Assembly (NCBI GenBank): GCA_045643825.1
Contig: JAZRFV010000013.1
Span: forward strand, 1 to 45,718
Direction: 5' to 3'
Length of the DNA stretch: 45,718 nucleotides
DNA from: Scatosoma sp045643825
Lineage (GTDB): Bacteria > Bacillota > Clostridia > Christensenellales > Borkfalkiaceae
Shown here: piece after piece, positions 15,901-23,997 of the stretch
Layout of the letters: each line of letters begins with the position of its first letter
Numbering within the stretch: the stretch's first letter is position 1
Notes under the pieces: model-generated
The model's database searches: none
What the model saw: the letters and a program-made list of their open reading frames with translations, nothing else
What the model was told of the DNA's origin: nothing
Translations under genes and position numbers: made by a program

Positions 15901-18900
15901 CTTACAGCCACCCGAGGAGTAACAGCTTTCCATTTCGCCTTCGCCATAGCCAGGTTTTTCGCCTTCACCATAACCGGGCTTTTCGTTTTCGCCATAGCCA
16001 GGTTTTTCGTTTTCACCATAACCAGGCTTTTCGTTTTCTTCGTAGCCGCCTTCGGGTTTAGTCACGTCTTCGATGTAACCAACGTCGCCGCTTTCTTCCT
16101 TGCTAACGTAAGCAAACTTCACGCTGTATTTCTTCTCATTGTTTTCGCCGTTTTCCACCTCAATTTCAAAGATGGTGCCACAGCTCGTACAATACAATGC
16201 ATTCTTACCAGCGATGGGGAAGCCTTCTTCGTCGAATTCTACGTTGCCGCGATATTCTTCGATGTTGCAATCCATATCACCGAAATGCCATTCGCCGTGC
16301 TGCCACTTATCCCAATAGTTGTAATAACCGCAAGCACAGCTTTCAATCCACAACTCTACGATACCACATTCCGTTTCGATTACGATTCGGGTATCCATCA
16401 TTTGATGCCCTTCTTCTACGTAATTTTCCACCTCTACGTAGTCGCAGTTGGTACAAGCGTATTGTCTAATCCAACCATCTTCACAGCTGGTTGCACCTTC
16501 CACCAATACACATCTGCTTTCCATATTGTGGCCCGTTCTTTCGTTGTTTTCGTAGCCTGCACCACAAGTCAAACATTCGTAATATTTCGTAACCACCTTA
16601 TTACAGCCTTCGCCGCTCTCCGTGGTGTTGATAAGTGCGTAGTTATGAGGGGTCGACTTTTGTGCTTCGCCCGTTACTTCATTATACCAGAAGTAGAAGC
16701 CGTCGTCGTAACGAAGGTTATCCTTGATTGCTTCGGTATCCAATTCGTAACGAACAACCGTACCATCAGCCAGCGTCCATACGGTGTAGTATGCGTAACC
16801 GCTTTCACCGATTAAGCTGTATTCCATCCAATCGCCACACTTACCGCCGTCAAACATAGCACCGCTGTTTGCACCAAAGTAATATACGTAATCTTCCCCG
16901 TAGTAATTTTCCTTCGAAATCCAACCGTACATTACGCTGTATTTGTCGTATTCTACGTCGCCGAGGGTTTCTTTACCAAGGTTGGTTACCTTTTGCGCGT
17001 TTCTAATATTAGGAAGCTCTTCATACTTGTAGCCGATAAAGGTTTCATCGCCTTTCTTGTAAACGATATAATCTACACCTTCCTCATTATCAGGGATAAC
17101 CTGCGCATCCGTCAAGGTGAATTTGCTGAGCAATCTATCTACCTCTTGAGGTAAATCGCCAAACGTCGTTTCGTAGCTGTCGTTGAAGGTAATCGTACCG
17201 TTACCGCTGATAACGATCGTATTCACTCTTTCAATAACGCTCGCCATGCCACCGATACTACCGATGGTACCACCGTTGATGTTGTCACCACTGCCCATAC
17301 CCATCTTGCCTTCAAGTTCGATGTCAAGCTTGAAGGTCATTGCAGATGCCTTACCTGCTCTGTCCGTTGTCAAGGTGATTTCCGTTTCGCCAAGGTAAGG
17401 AAGGTATTTTTCTACCTCGCCAAGAAGTTCGTCAATCATATCCGCCGCCTGCGCTTCGGAGTTTGCTCTGCCACTCATTTCAAGGAGTACGGATACGATG
17501 CTTCTCGTTTCGCACATTGCCTGCAATTTATCAATTACGCTATGCAACCAGGTCAGATCAGCATCCATTTGTTCTGCCATCATTTCCCCGATTACTTCGT
17601 CTTTATATTCCGCAATCGAGCTCTTGATGTCAACCTCGTCCATGTGGTTTCTTTCCGCGAATACCATACCGAACGCATAGTTTGCAAGGTCGTACAAATC
17701 ATCAATCGTGAAGCCTGCCGCTACCAAACGAGCTTCGATTTCCGCCTCCAATTCACCCACGGTCATATCCATGATTTCGTGGATTCTTTCAAACGCCTTA
17801 TCGAAGGAGCCCCTACCGAAGAATTCTTCAATGATACTCTTGGTCGAACGTTCGGAGAGTTTTTCAAGCGCCGCATAGATTTGGTCAGCGTTCAAGGTGA
17901 AGGTGTAACCGCTACCCGTTTCGGACTTCACAAAGAAGAATTCCGTAATCGCGCCGATCGCGTCGTTGAGTTCTCTATCCGTCGTACCCAAAGCCGTCGT
18001 AAGGATTGCACGCGCGTTGTCGCTGTACAACTTCATATACGCCGCACGCAAGGGGATAATGGGAAGCCCTGCGGTGATAAGGTAATCCTGCGATACCACC
18101 ATGTACGCGTCTACGTTTTCGCCGCTTTCCGTGATATCCGCGAAGGCGTACATTTTACCATCCTTGAAGATTGCCTTAAATGCATAGCTTTCGTTATCTT
18201 CTACCACGTAACCCGTACCGTCGTAGTCGAAGTAGTCCGTGGTCATTTGCACTTCGCCGTGGCCAACAAGGTAGCCGTCTTCGTCAAATGCAAAGGTCAA
18301 TTGTAAAATTTGGATAGCGCCTTCCGATTTATAGGTAGGCTCGCCGTTTTCTTTCACGATTTGGCTGAAGGTGAAACCGTCTACCGTCACAAGATAGCTG
18401 CTTGCGTTCAACACGCCTTCCATCAAGGTGCCGTAGAAGCCCTTCGAACCATGGTTTACTGCAGGGTGGTCGGCTTGACAAACTTCACACTTGTAATCCG
18501 CGCCATAGATATGCCCTGCTTCATTTTTGTAATTGTCTTTATAGCTGTAACCGCAAACGGAACAGGTATGCAAATCATACCCCTTCGCCGTACAGGTAGG
18601 ATCTACCACGCTATCTTCGTAGGTATGCCCGATCTTATCGGTGAATTGATCGTCGTAGTAGGTACCGCAATGTTTACAGGTGTAACGGGTGTAACCCTTC
18701 GCACTACAGGTGGAAGCTACCGTTTCCGCTTCATATTCGTGGTCAACCTTGGGTACGAAATTCGTTTCATAGCTTGCGCCACAAACGGTACAGGTATACT
18801 TGTCGTAACCTCTTACCTTACAGGTAGGCGCAATCGTTTCCATTTCGTAGTTGTGGCCGAGCGCTTCTACCGTGATATCCTGATATACGTTTTGACATCT

Positions 18901-21288
18901 GCCGCAGGTGTATTCGATATACCCAGGCATGGTGCAGGTTACCGCAAATTCTTGCGAGGTATACTCGTGACCAAGTGCGTTTACGAAGTTATCTGCATAT
19001 TCCTTACCACAGCCTTCTCTCATACAGCTATGCGTGGTAAAGCCCTGTGCCGTACAGGTAGGCGCAACCGTGTTTTCAACGTAGTCGTGACCGAACGCGT
19101 TGTAAACCTCTACCATTTCATTGCTACCGCAACGGATACAATACTGCAAGTAGTAACCGTCCGTTTCGCAGGTCGCTGCTACCGTTCTTTCCTTCCAATC
19201 GTGGCCGTATTTTGCACAACGTTCCGAAGGCGTCAAGCGTACGATCGTATAGCTGGAGAAGTGCGTCGTTTTGAATACTGCATAGCCCAAACCGTCGATT
19301 TCGGTGTAGGTTGCAGGCATTTCTTCGCCGATACCGTCTGCATTCAAATACCATACGTAGATTGCCTCCGCGTCTTCGCCGGGCAACAAGTCGTAGCGTA
19401 CGGTGATGGTCATTTCACCATCAAAGTTGGTCGTCTTACCATCGTTAATGGTAAAGTTGAAAATGGGCTTATCCGCAAGCTTTGCTTGGTTCTCTTCACT
19501 CATTTTACTCATAACGAGTGCTTTATCTTCTTCGTTGAGGGTGCTTGCGTGCAAGTTCAATTCTTCACCCATCAACTGGTTACGGGTTGCGTCGTCCATC
19601 TTAATGGTTGCCGCTTCCATTTGCAATTCGTTGGTGTTTTCCAAAACGGATTTATCCACCTTAACGTCCGTACCTTCTGCCTTGAAGGTCGTCTTTTCTT
19701 CACCGCATTTTCCTACCGTACAATAAACGGTTTCTACGCCGCCAGACGATTGAGGCATGCTCCAAATATGTCCTTCTTCCCGTTCTACGGTGTATTTTTC
19801 CGTGTAGTTTGCACCACAGGTACAGTTGAACAATTTTTCACCACCCTCTTGGCAGGTTGCAATGCGGGTAATGGTCATCGCATAGTTGTGTTTGGTCAAT
19901 TCTTCCGTCTTTTGAAGGGGTTCTTTACATTCTTCACATTCATTGTTGTACGTTCTTTCATAGGTACAACCATCTACGTGCGTCAATACTTCGTTGCCTT
20001 CGTCATCTACAACGAGAATCCATTCCGCCGTAATCTTATGGCCCTTTTCAGCCGTTTCTACCCTATAAGAAGCTTCACACGCGCACACGAATTCCGTATA
20101 ACCTTTTTCGGTGCAGGTTGCTTCTACGGTTTCGCCTTCCACGTAGGTATGGCCCGTTGCAGAGGTGAAGTCCTTCTTGTAGAAATCACCGCATTCGCAG
20201 GTGTACGCCGTGTAGCCTTCTTCCGTACAGGTAGGCGCTACGGGGGTACCCGCTACGTATACGTGCGCTTTCTTGGGGATAGGTTCGTATTCTACCTTAT
20301 CGCAAGCACAAGTAAAGGTAATGGTGTATTCACCTTCCGCGCTACAAGTAGCAGGGGTAGTTTCAACACGCGTGTAGGAATGCGCCGTTACCGGCTGATA
20401 ATTATCCTTGTATTCTTCACCGCAAACGCACTTATGTAAGGTGTAACCCATTGCCGAACAGGTCGAGGGAACAACCGTCGTTTCATAATTATGTTGTACG
20501 GGTACGTAATCCGCAACGTACTTGTCACCGCAGACACACGTATAGGTGGTGTAGCCTTGGCTGGTGCAGGTAGGAGGGGTTACGGTAGGCGTATGCGTAT
20601 GCTCACCGGGCGCTTTCACTACGCTGTCCAAATCCGCATAGGTGCGGCCGCATCTATCACAGGTATAGCTGTCGAACCCGTCGGTGAAACAGCTGGGCTC
20701 GATGGTCGTTTTCACGTCTTGGTGCCCTAATGCGTCGCCAACGTAGAAAATTTCGCCGCCCTTGTTATCACATACGGAGCAATGCTTTGCGTAGCTTGCC
20801 GCCAAATCACAGCTTGCTTCTCTTACCAGGTAGTCTTCCGTGGCTTCTTCCACCCAGGTATGTTCTTGCAAATCGCCGCCGATGAAGGTTTCCGTCCCCT
20901 TCACGCCACAAACCTCGCAGGATTTGTTGTATACTGCAAACTCCGTACAGGTCGCTTCGGAAACGATATATTCAGCATCCGCCTTGCTTACCCACGTGTG
21001 CGCCGTCTTTTCAATCGGCTCCGTCTTTACATCCCCGCAGGAGCAGGTGAGCGTTTTCGTGCCCTCCGCCGTACAGGTTGCGTCTACTACGCTCGTTTCC
21101 ACGTAGTTGTGTTCGTGTTCGGGTGCGTTGCTCTCACTGGCTACGCTCTCCGACGTGTTGGTTACACTATCGCCACCACTACTGCTACTGCCGCCGCCAA
21201 AATTACACGACGCAAGCGAGATAGACGCCGTAACGCCCATCACCGCGCAAGCAAGTACGGTCAACGCTTTCTTTAACCAATTTTTCAT
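13000..21288 (-). CDS. Giant cysteine-rich repeat surface lipoprotein (2,762 residues)
   Basis: No known function. The signal peptide MKNWLKKALTVLACAVMG ends in lipobox LASC, so the protein is probably lipid-anchored outside the membrane; the ATG at 21288 has a GGGAGG site and an upstream in-frame ATG lacks one. Order: about twelve modules of 36-50 residues (50-530); a beta-rich segment (530-690) ending in GYAVFKTTHFSSYTIV, as in other clostridial surface proteins; six more modules (690-945); a mostly helical domain (946-1545); a third block of longer, diverged modules (1550-2635) arranged as a roughly 290-residue super-repeat; and a unique C-terminal beta domain (2636-2762). Each short module begins with Gly-His and carries a Cys, then CxC or CxxC followed by Gly, a His-Cys3 pattern that could bind zinc or form disulfides. 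Adhesion or glycan binding is a guess. Confidence 0.9.
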   Translation of the reverse strand: MKNWLKKALTVLACAVMGVTASISLASCNFGGGSSSSGGDSVTNTSESVASESNAPEHEHNYVETSVVDATCTAEGTKTLTCSCGDVKTEPIEKTAHTWVSKADAEYIVSEATCTEFAVYNKSCEVCGVKGTETFIGGDLQEHTWVEEATEDYLVREASCDLAASYAKHCSVCDNKGGEIFYVGDALGHQDVKTTIEPSCFTDGFDSYTCDRCGRTYADLDSVVKAPGEHTHTPTVTPPTCTSQGYTTYTCVCGDKYVADYVPVQHNYETTVVPSTCSAMGYTLHKCVCGEEYKDNYQPVTAHSYTRVETTPATCSAEGEYTITFTCACDKVEYEPIPKKAHVYVAGTPVAPTCTEEGYTAYTCECGDFYKKDFTSATGHTYVEGETVEATCTEKGYTEFVCACEASYRVETAEKGHKITAEWILVVDDEGNEVLTHVDGCTYERTYNNECEECKEPLQKTEELTKHNYAMTITRIATCQEGGEKLFNCTCGANYTEKYTVEREEGHIWSMPQSSGGVETVYCTVGKCGEEKTTFKAEGTDVKVDKSVLENTNELQMEAATIKMDDATRNQLMGEELNLHASTLNEEDKALVMSKMSEENQAKLADKPIFNFTINDGKTTNFDGEMTITVRYDLLPGEDAEAIYVWYLNADGIGEEMPATYTEIDGLGYAVFKTTHFSSYTIVRLTPSERCAKYGHDWKERTVAATCETDGYYLQYCIRCGSNEMVEVYNAFGHDYVENTVAPTCTAQGFTTHSCMREGCGKEYADNFVNALGHEYTSQEFAVTCTMPGYIEYTCGRCQNVYQDITVEALGHNYEMETIAPTCKVRGYDKYTCTVCGASYETNFVPKVDHEYEAETVASTCSAKGYTRYTCKHCGTYYDDQFTDKIGHTYEDSVVDPTCTAKGYDLHTCSVCGYSYKDNYKNEAGHIYGADYKCEVCQADHPAVNHGSKGFYGTLMEGVLNASSYLVTVDGFTFSQIVKENGEPTYKSEGAIQILQLTFAFDEDGYLVGHGEVQMTTDYFDYDGTGYVVEDNESYAFKAIFKDGKMYAFADITESGENVDAYMVVSQDYLITAGLPIIPLRAAYMKLYSDNARAILTTALGTTDRELNDAIGAITEFFFVKSETGSGYTFTLNADQIYAALEKLSERSTKSIIEEFFGRGSFDKAFERIHEIMDMTVGELEAEIEARLVAAGFTIDDLYDLANYAFGMVFAERNHMDEVDIKSSIAEYKDEVIGEMMAEQMDADLTWLHSVIDKLQAMCETRSIVSVLLEMSGRANSEAQAADMIDELLGEVEKYLPYLGETEITLTTDRAGKASAMTFKLDIELEGKMGMGSGDNINGGTIGSIGGMASVIERVNTIVISGNGTITFNDSYETTFGDLPQEVDRLLSKFTLTDAQVIPDNEEGVDYIVYKKGDETFIGYKYEELPNIRNAQKVTNLGKETLGDVEYDKYSVMYGWISKENYYGEDYVYYFGANSGAMFDGGKCGDWMEYSLIGESGYAYYTVWTLADGTVVRYELDTEAIKDNLRYDDGFYFWYNEVTGEAQKSTPHNYALINTTESGEGCNKVVTKYYECLTCGAGYENNERTGHNMESRCVLVEGATSCEDGWIRQYACTNCDYVEVENYVEEGHQMMDTRIVIETECGIVELWIESCACGYYNYWDKWQHGEWHFGDMDCNIEEYRGNVEFDEEGFPIAGKNALYCTSCGTIFEIEVENGENNEKKYSVKFAYVSKEESGDVGYIEDVTKPEGGYEENEKPGYGENEKPGYGENEKPGYGEGEKPGYGEGEMESCYSSGGCKIIVNGVVVFEQSYSVANHRYINYSEDYVDGCRVMTETCQCGAIICIRKLTDEGQEVYYENDKGEGYRVEYEGCVATYTYFNKDGDYKTTTSESHGRNGYTTVVSLPWYASSCLHGITMERFCADCGVSLGTQSGRPGEHYYGDPYMKEISTPCGTIYVEARECACGECAQFNDIMSEDCALEYFQTETEMGAECTKCGARVVASAEFTVEGCTQTVNITGGAYVNGNAVWEFAYTETYTSHNMDKVMETDEDGNRVDSYKCTTCGKVERSTTYDAQGRIIREVHEDGSGYYVEYDECTATWYYFNSKGEVEKGYTEENHNWGYSYEFMTSEKNCEAGVYVTYGCTVCGTTRETYESYWHDSRHQEIFTTYAPCGEIRVYGENCACGYVGIMHKGLWVDYYGCNFNWEEEYNDWNDELGYETRKEVYTCMECGYVYTVESYAERTSGCTVTYYLVYNFNGQEVAFSYAEARHNWRFEEGATDDGVYIREEYCEECGTWNYHYEEKYDEHGRKVYYMDRLAGEGWEKVYGANCTYTLYTLNQAGQRIDSSSGVEHAGFRNRYELLPGSTDCEDGVMCYYECASCGTVEDSYEVYGHITFMHKQSFTVHCGYNYVEWYECACGKVVNNEFNIYGVCDMGYQYGNWEHDYDYDSLYGCWVTECGFHYTLAREYYYEDESCWRTEEVTCRIYNGTTLLFQKTGKGKYMAHRWDTQSYMEGDVRVNEEVCLGCGLKIVNKYDRFGRWIYHWNGQDGQGWMKKFNVCEYTHIEFDITGNRWGYWTGIEHALPHNTYIKDSCTQYGTDIMYCSYCGVTEYYDYVQPSHKYEWNGETYVCWDCGLENEKGYDGNFIVEDLTADYDGYTVGFFNRLGEFWEMEDGYNFYIVLNYGMDNEVVTEGVLYDLVEYGYDKTGAAGSGIIMIDMDSLNAAIEKAYPNGGFANVSIVFQYFDRDFVTGQHSYLDHVITLDRI
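15940..16035 (-). repeat. Four 24-bp tandem repeats coding PGYGE(N/G)EK
   Basis: Within the giant gene, four 24-bp units (15940-15963, 15964-15987, 15988-16011, 16012-16035) encode a proline- and glycine-rich linker. Units 1 and 3 resemble each other more than they resemble units 2 and 4, so the array probably arose by duplication of a 48-bp pair. Copy number is likely to vary between strains. Confidence 0.9.
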
Positions 21289-21377
21289 GCCAAAATCCTC
21301 CCTAATATTTTGTGCAAATACCCCACGCGCAACGATCCCTCGCAAAGCATCTGTACTATTCTTACTTATAGATGGTT

Positions 21378-21393
21378 ATTTTCTAAAGAAAAT
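21378..21393. promoter_or_regulatory. 7-2-7 inverted repeat at the 5' end of the giant gene's transcript
   Basis: ATTTTCT and AGAAAAT flank two A:T pairs. The repeat begins about 8 bases after the predicted transcription start, so it could be a repressor site or a 5' stem-loop protecting the very long mRNA. Confidence 0.35.
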
Positions 21394-21407
21394 ACCTGTA
21401 TATATTC

Positions 21408-21436
21408 ATTGTACTCCTCTAATTTGCTTTTGTCAA
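21408..21436 (-). promoter_or_regulatory. Promoter of the giant surface protein gene
   Basis: A perfect TTGACA (21436-21431) and TACAAT (21413-21408) are separated by 17 bp. The predicted start near 21401 gives a leader of about 113 bases. The rest of the gap to the next gene (21437-21559) is AT-rich and holds nothing I recognise. Confidence 0.8.
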
Positions 21437-21559
21437 GGTTTTAAAAAAAATTTTTACCCCTTTTTACCATAAAAATCATGAGGAATTTATATAGAATATA
21501 AAAATCTACTTTTTTCGACCTTTTTCGCGTGGATTTATTGCCCTGCCGTAAAGTGAAAA

Positions 21560-21597
21560 CGAGCCGTTCAACCCACGGTCAAACGGCTCGCATTTTT
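21560..21597. terminator. Terminator after the 125-residue gene
   Basis: CGAGCCGTT (21560-21568) pairs with AACGGCTCG (21582-21590). It lies just downstream of the 125-residue minus-strand gene, with TTTT on that strand; five T follow on the plus strand. Confidence 0.75.
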
Positions 21598-21605
21598 CTA
21601 CGCTT

Positions 21606-21983
21606 TTATTCAAATTTTAACCCAAAAAATTGAGTTTCATCCTTGGCAAGCTCTTGCAAGAGCAGTTCCGCCACAAATGCCCTCTTTTCATCCATCGTTG
21701 CTTTACGAAAAAGGTGTTTTAAACGGAAACTTCTATGCTCTTTAGGGAATTTATATTTCAAATTCGGAAAACCGAAATCTCCTTTCACGCAGGTAACGAT
21801 ATGGATCTCGTCCGCACCCGACACCTCGCGCCAATCAAAGTAATCTCTACCCCTTTTGAAACGGCAAATGTACACGCAGCTACTGTCCCCGCCTTTTTCG
21901 TAGAAATAATCGAACATACACCCCTTATCCAGAAGCGGTTTCATTAAATTTTTCACTTTTTCAGCGGTCATAACATCATTCAT
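21606..21983 (-). CDS. Hypothetical cytoplasmic protein (125 residues)
   Basis: I do not recognise this protein. It starts MNDVMTAEKVKNLMKPLLDK and mixes helices and strands, with no signal peptide or membrane segment. The middle has DSSCVYICRFKRGRDYFDWREV and a basic helix KEHRSFRLKHLFRK. The ATG follows a GGAGGGGGCAGG stretch. It lies 90 bp downstream of alaS, separated by a hairpin without a U tract on this strand, so it may be read as the tail of the alaS transcript. No function is proposed. Confidence 0.6.
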   Translation of the reverse strand: MNDVMTAEKVKNLMKPLLDKGCMFDYFYEKGGDSSCVYICRFKRGRDYFDWREVSGADEIHIVTCVKGDFGFPNLKYKFPKEHRSFRLKHLFRKATMDEKRAFVAELLLQELAKDETQFFGLKFE

Positions 21984-22011
21984 CGCGTACCTGCCCCCTC
22001 CATTTCATAGA

Positions 22012-22046
22012 GAAGGACGGTTTCTCACCGTCCTTCGCATTTTTTA
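22012..22046. other. Strong hairpin between alaS and the 125-residue gene
   Basis: GAAGGACGGT (22012-22021) pairs perfectly with ACCGTCCTTC (22027-22036) around five bases. The T tract (TTTTTTATTTTTT) follows on the plus strand. For minus-strand transcripts the A-rich tract comes first and no U tract follows, so termination should be weak. It may mark a processing point or reduce expression of the downstream gene. Confidence 0.6.
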
Positions 22047-22072
22047 TTTTTTCGTTCTTTACTCGTTTAGGA

Positions 22073-23893
22073 TTACTCTAAAACAGCCTTAATACGACGG
22101 ATACCAGAACCAGAGCTTTGTTCCTTTTGGATCTTGAAGTGGCCAAGCTTACCCGTAGATTCTACGTGAGGGCCACCGCAAATTTCCTTCGAGAAATCGC
22201 CGATGGTGTAGGTTTTTACCACTTCACCATACTTACTTTCAAACAAGCCCGTGAACCCTTCCGCCTTTGCTTCGTCCAAGGTAATTTCCTTCATTACAAC
22301 AGGAATATCCGCCTTGATTACTTCGTTTACAAGGTCTTCAACAGCCTTGATTTGTTCCGCCGTCATAGGTTGAGGGAGATTGAAGTCGAAACGCAAACGT
22401 TCTTCAGTGATATTAGAACCCTTTTGATTTACGTCGGGGGAGCATACTTTTTTCAATGCCGCGTGCAAAAGGTGGGTTGCCGTATGCAGCGCCGTCGTTG
22501 CTTCCTTATGGTCAGCAAGACCGCAAGCAAATTTATTTTCGCTGCCTGCCTTACTCTTGTTTTGGTGTTCTTCAAACGCCGCCTTGTAGCCGTCCAAATC
22601 TACCGCAAAACCACGCCCTTTCGCCATTTGGTCCGTGATTTCCACGGGGAAACCGTAGGTATCGTAAAGGTGGAAGGCTTGCTTACCGCCGATTACCTTT
22701 TCCGCTACGTACGAAGGATCCTTTTGCGCCATGAACGCATTCTTACGCTCGATACCGTTCATACATTTTTCAAATTCCTTCAAGCCTTGTTGTAAGGTCT
22801 TGTTGAATTTTGCTTCTTCTTTAGCAAGCTCTTCCGCAATCTTGTCACGGTTGATATTGAGTTCGGGATATACGTCCTTGTATTCTTCGATAAAGCTTTC
22901 AGAAATCTTTGCAAGACTGCCTTCGGGAAGGTTAATCTTTCTTCCGTAACGCACCGCACGGCGGATAATTCTTCTTAAGATATAGCCTTGGTCGGTGTTG
23001 GAAGGCACGATACCCTTTTCGTCGCCGAGCATGAAGGTTGCCGTACGAGTGTGGTCAAGCAATACACGGAACGCCTTCGTGGTTTCTTCGTCTTCGCCGT
23101 AGGTTTTACCCGTCAAATCGGAAATCGCCTTGATTGCGTTTTCGAACAAGTCCGTTTCGTATACGCTGGATTTACCATTAAGCACGCAAAGCGCACGTTC
23201 CAAACCCATACCCGTATCAACGTTCTTTTGCGAAAGCTCGGTAAACGAACCGTCCGCTTGCTTGTTAAAACGCATAAATACGTCGTTCCAAATTTCAAGG
23301 AACGCACCGCAGTTACAGTCGGGATTGCAGGTAGGCGAGCACTTGGGCTTACGGATAACGAACATTTCCGTGTCCGTACCGCAAGGGCCGGTTAAGCCAG
23401 CGGGGCCCCACCAGTTGTTTTCACGGGGCATATAGTAAATATTTTCCTTCTTGATACCTGCTTTTTCCCACAAAGCAGCCGCTTCGTCGTCGCAGGGCAA
23501 GGTTTCGTCACCGCCAAATACCGTCACAGCAAGCTTGTCCGCAGGAATATTGAGGTATTTTTCACCCGTCAAGAATTCATAGCTCCAAGGAATCATATCC
23601 TGCTTGAAGTAATCACCCAAGGACCAGTTGCCGAGCATTTCGAAGAAGGTGCAGTGTCTTTCGTCACCTACGTCATCAATGTCACCCGTACGCACGCACT
23701 TTTGCACGTCCGTCAAACGAGTACCTGCAGGGTGCTTTTCACCGAGCAAGTAAGGTACGAGGGGGTGCATACCTGCCGTCGTAAACAATACGGTAGGATC
23801 GTTTTCGGGGATGAGGGATGCGGAAGGGATTACCTTGTGTCCGCGATCCTTGAAGAAACCGAGATATAATTCTCTTAATTCTTTCGCTTTCAT
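22073..23893 (-). CDS. alaS: Alanyl-tRNA synthetase, short form without C-Ala domain
   Basis: The enzyme charges tRNA-Ala. The 606-residue protein has the class II catalytic core (FFKDRGHKVIPSASLIPENDPTVLFTTAG; TFFEMLGNWSLGDYF; GTDTEMF; the motif-3 region NTDQGYILRRIIRRAVRYG), followed by the editing domain with zinc ligands in HTATHLLHAAL and ICGGPHVESTGKLG. It then stops at SGSGIRRIKAVLE. Typical AlaRS is about 870-880 residues and continues into an oligomerisation and C-Ala domain, which is absent. The stop is clean and the sequence downstream is not coding, so this is not a recent frameshift; similar short forms occur in Clostridia. Whether it is the cell's main AlaRS or a paralogue cannot be told here. 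Confidence 0.9.
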   Translation of the reverse strand: MKAKELRELYLGFFKDRGHKVIPSASLIPENDPTVLFTTAGMHPLVPYLLGEKHPAGTRLTDVQKCVRTGDIDDVGDERHCTFFEMLGNWSLGDYFKQDMIPWSYEFLTGEKYLNIPADKLAVTVFGGDETLPCDDEAAALWEKAGIKKENIYYMPRENNWWGPAGLTGPCGTDTEMFVIRKPKCSPTCNPDCNCGAFLEIWNDVFMRFNKQADGSFTELSQKNVDTGMGLERALCVLNGKSSVYETDLFENAIKAISDLTGKTYGEDEETTKAFRVLLDHTRTATFMLGDEKGIVPSNTDQGYILRRIIRRAVRYGRKINLPEGSLAKISESFIEEYKDVYPELNINRDKIAEELAKEEAKFNKTLQQGLKEFEKCMNGIERKNAFMAQKDPSYVAEKVIGGKQAFHLYDTYGFPVEITDQMAKGRGFAVDLDGYKAAFEEHQNKSKAGSENKFACGLADHKEATTALHTATHLLHAALKKVCSPDVNQKGSNITEERLRFDFNLPQPMTAEQIKAVEDLVNEVIKADIPVVMKEITLDEAKAEGFTGLFESKYGEVVKTYTIGDFSKEICGGPHVESTGKLGHFKIQKEQSSGSGIRRIKAVLE

Positions 23894-23931
23894 AAATCTA
23901 TTTCCTCTTGTTTAATTTACGCTTTTTCATT

Positions 23932-23949
23932 ACAAGCTTATAAGCTTGT
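23932..23949. promoter_or_regulatory. Perfect 18-bp palindrome at the alaS transcription start
   Basis: ACAAGCTTATAAGCTTGT is perfectly self-complementary and sits at about +1 to +18 of the predicted alaS transcript. It may be an operator or a 5' hairpin; on the plus strand a TTTT follows, so it could also help end transcription from that side. Confidence 0.45.
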
Positions 23950-23956
23950 TTTCTTC

Positions 23957-23986
23957 ATTATATAATCAAACGCCGCTTTTTGTCAA
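23957..23986 (-). promoter_or_regulatory. alaS promoter
   Basis: TTGACA (23986-23981) and TATAAT (23962-23957), both perfect, with an 18-bp spacer. The leader is only about 57 bases, so there is no room for a T-box here. Confidence 0.85.
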
Positions 23987-23997
23987 GCAATATTGCG

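Noticed and set aside
18310..20439. Long plus-strand open frame (709 codons) opposite the N-terminal repeats of the giant gene
   Set aside because: Same reason: an antisense shadow produced by repeated codons of a strongly supported gene on the other strand.
13000..21288. Recent frameshifts or assembly fusion in the 8.3-kb gene
   Set aside because: The frame is continuous, module boundaries are regular and both ends have proper signals, so a single gene is the simplest reading.
22073..23893. alaS truncated by a frameshift
   Set aside because: The region after the stop encodes nothing like the missing C-Ala domain in any frame and leads directly to a hairpin and another gene.
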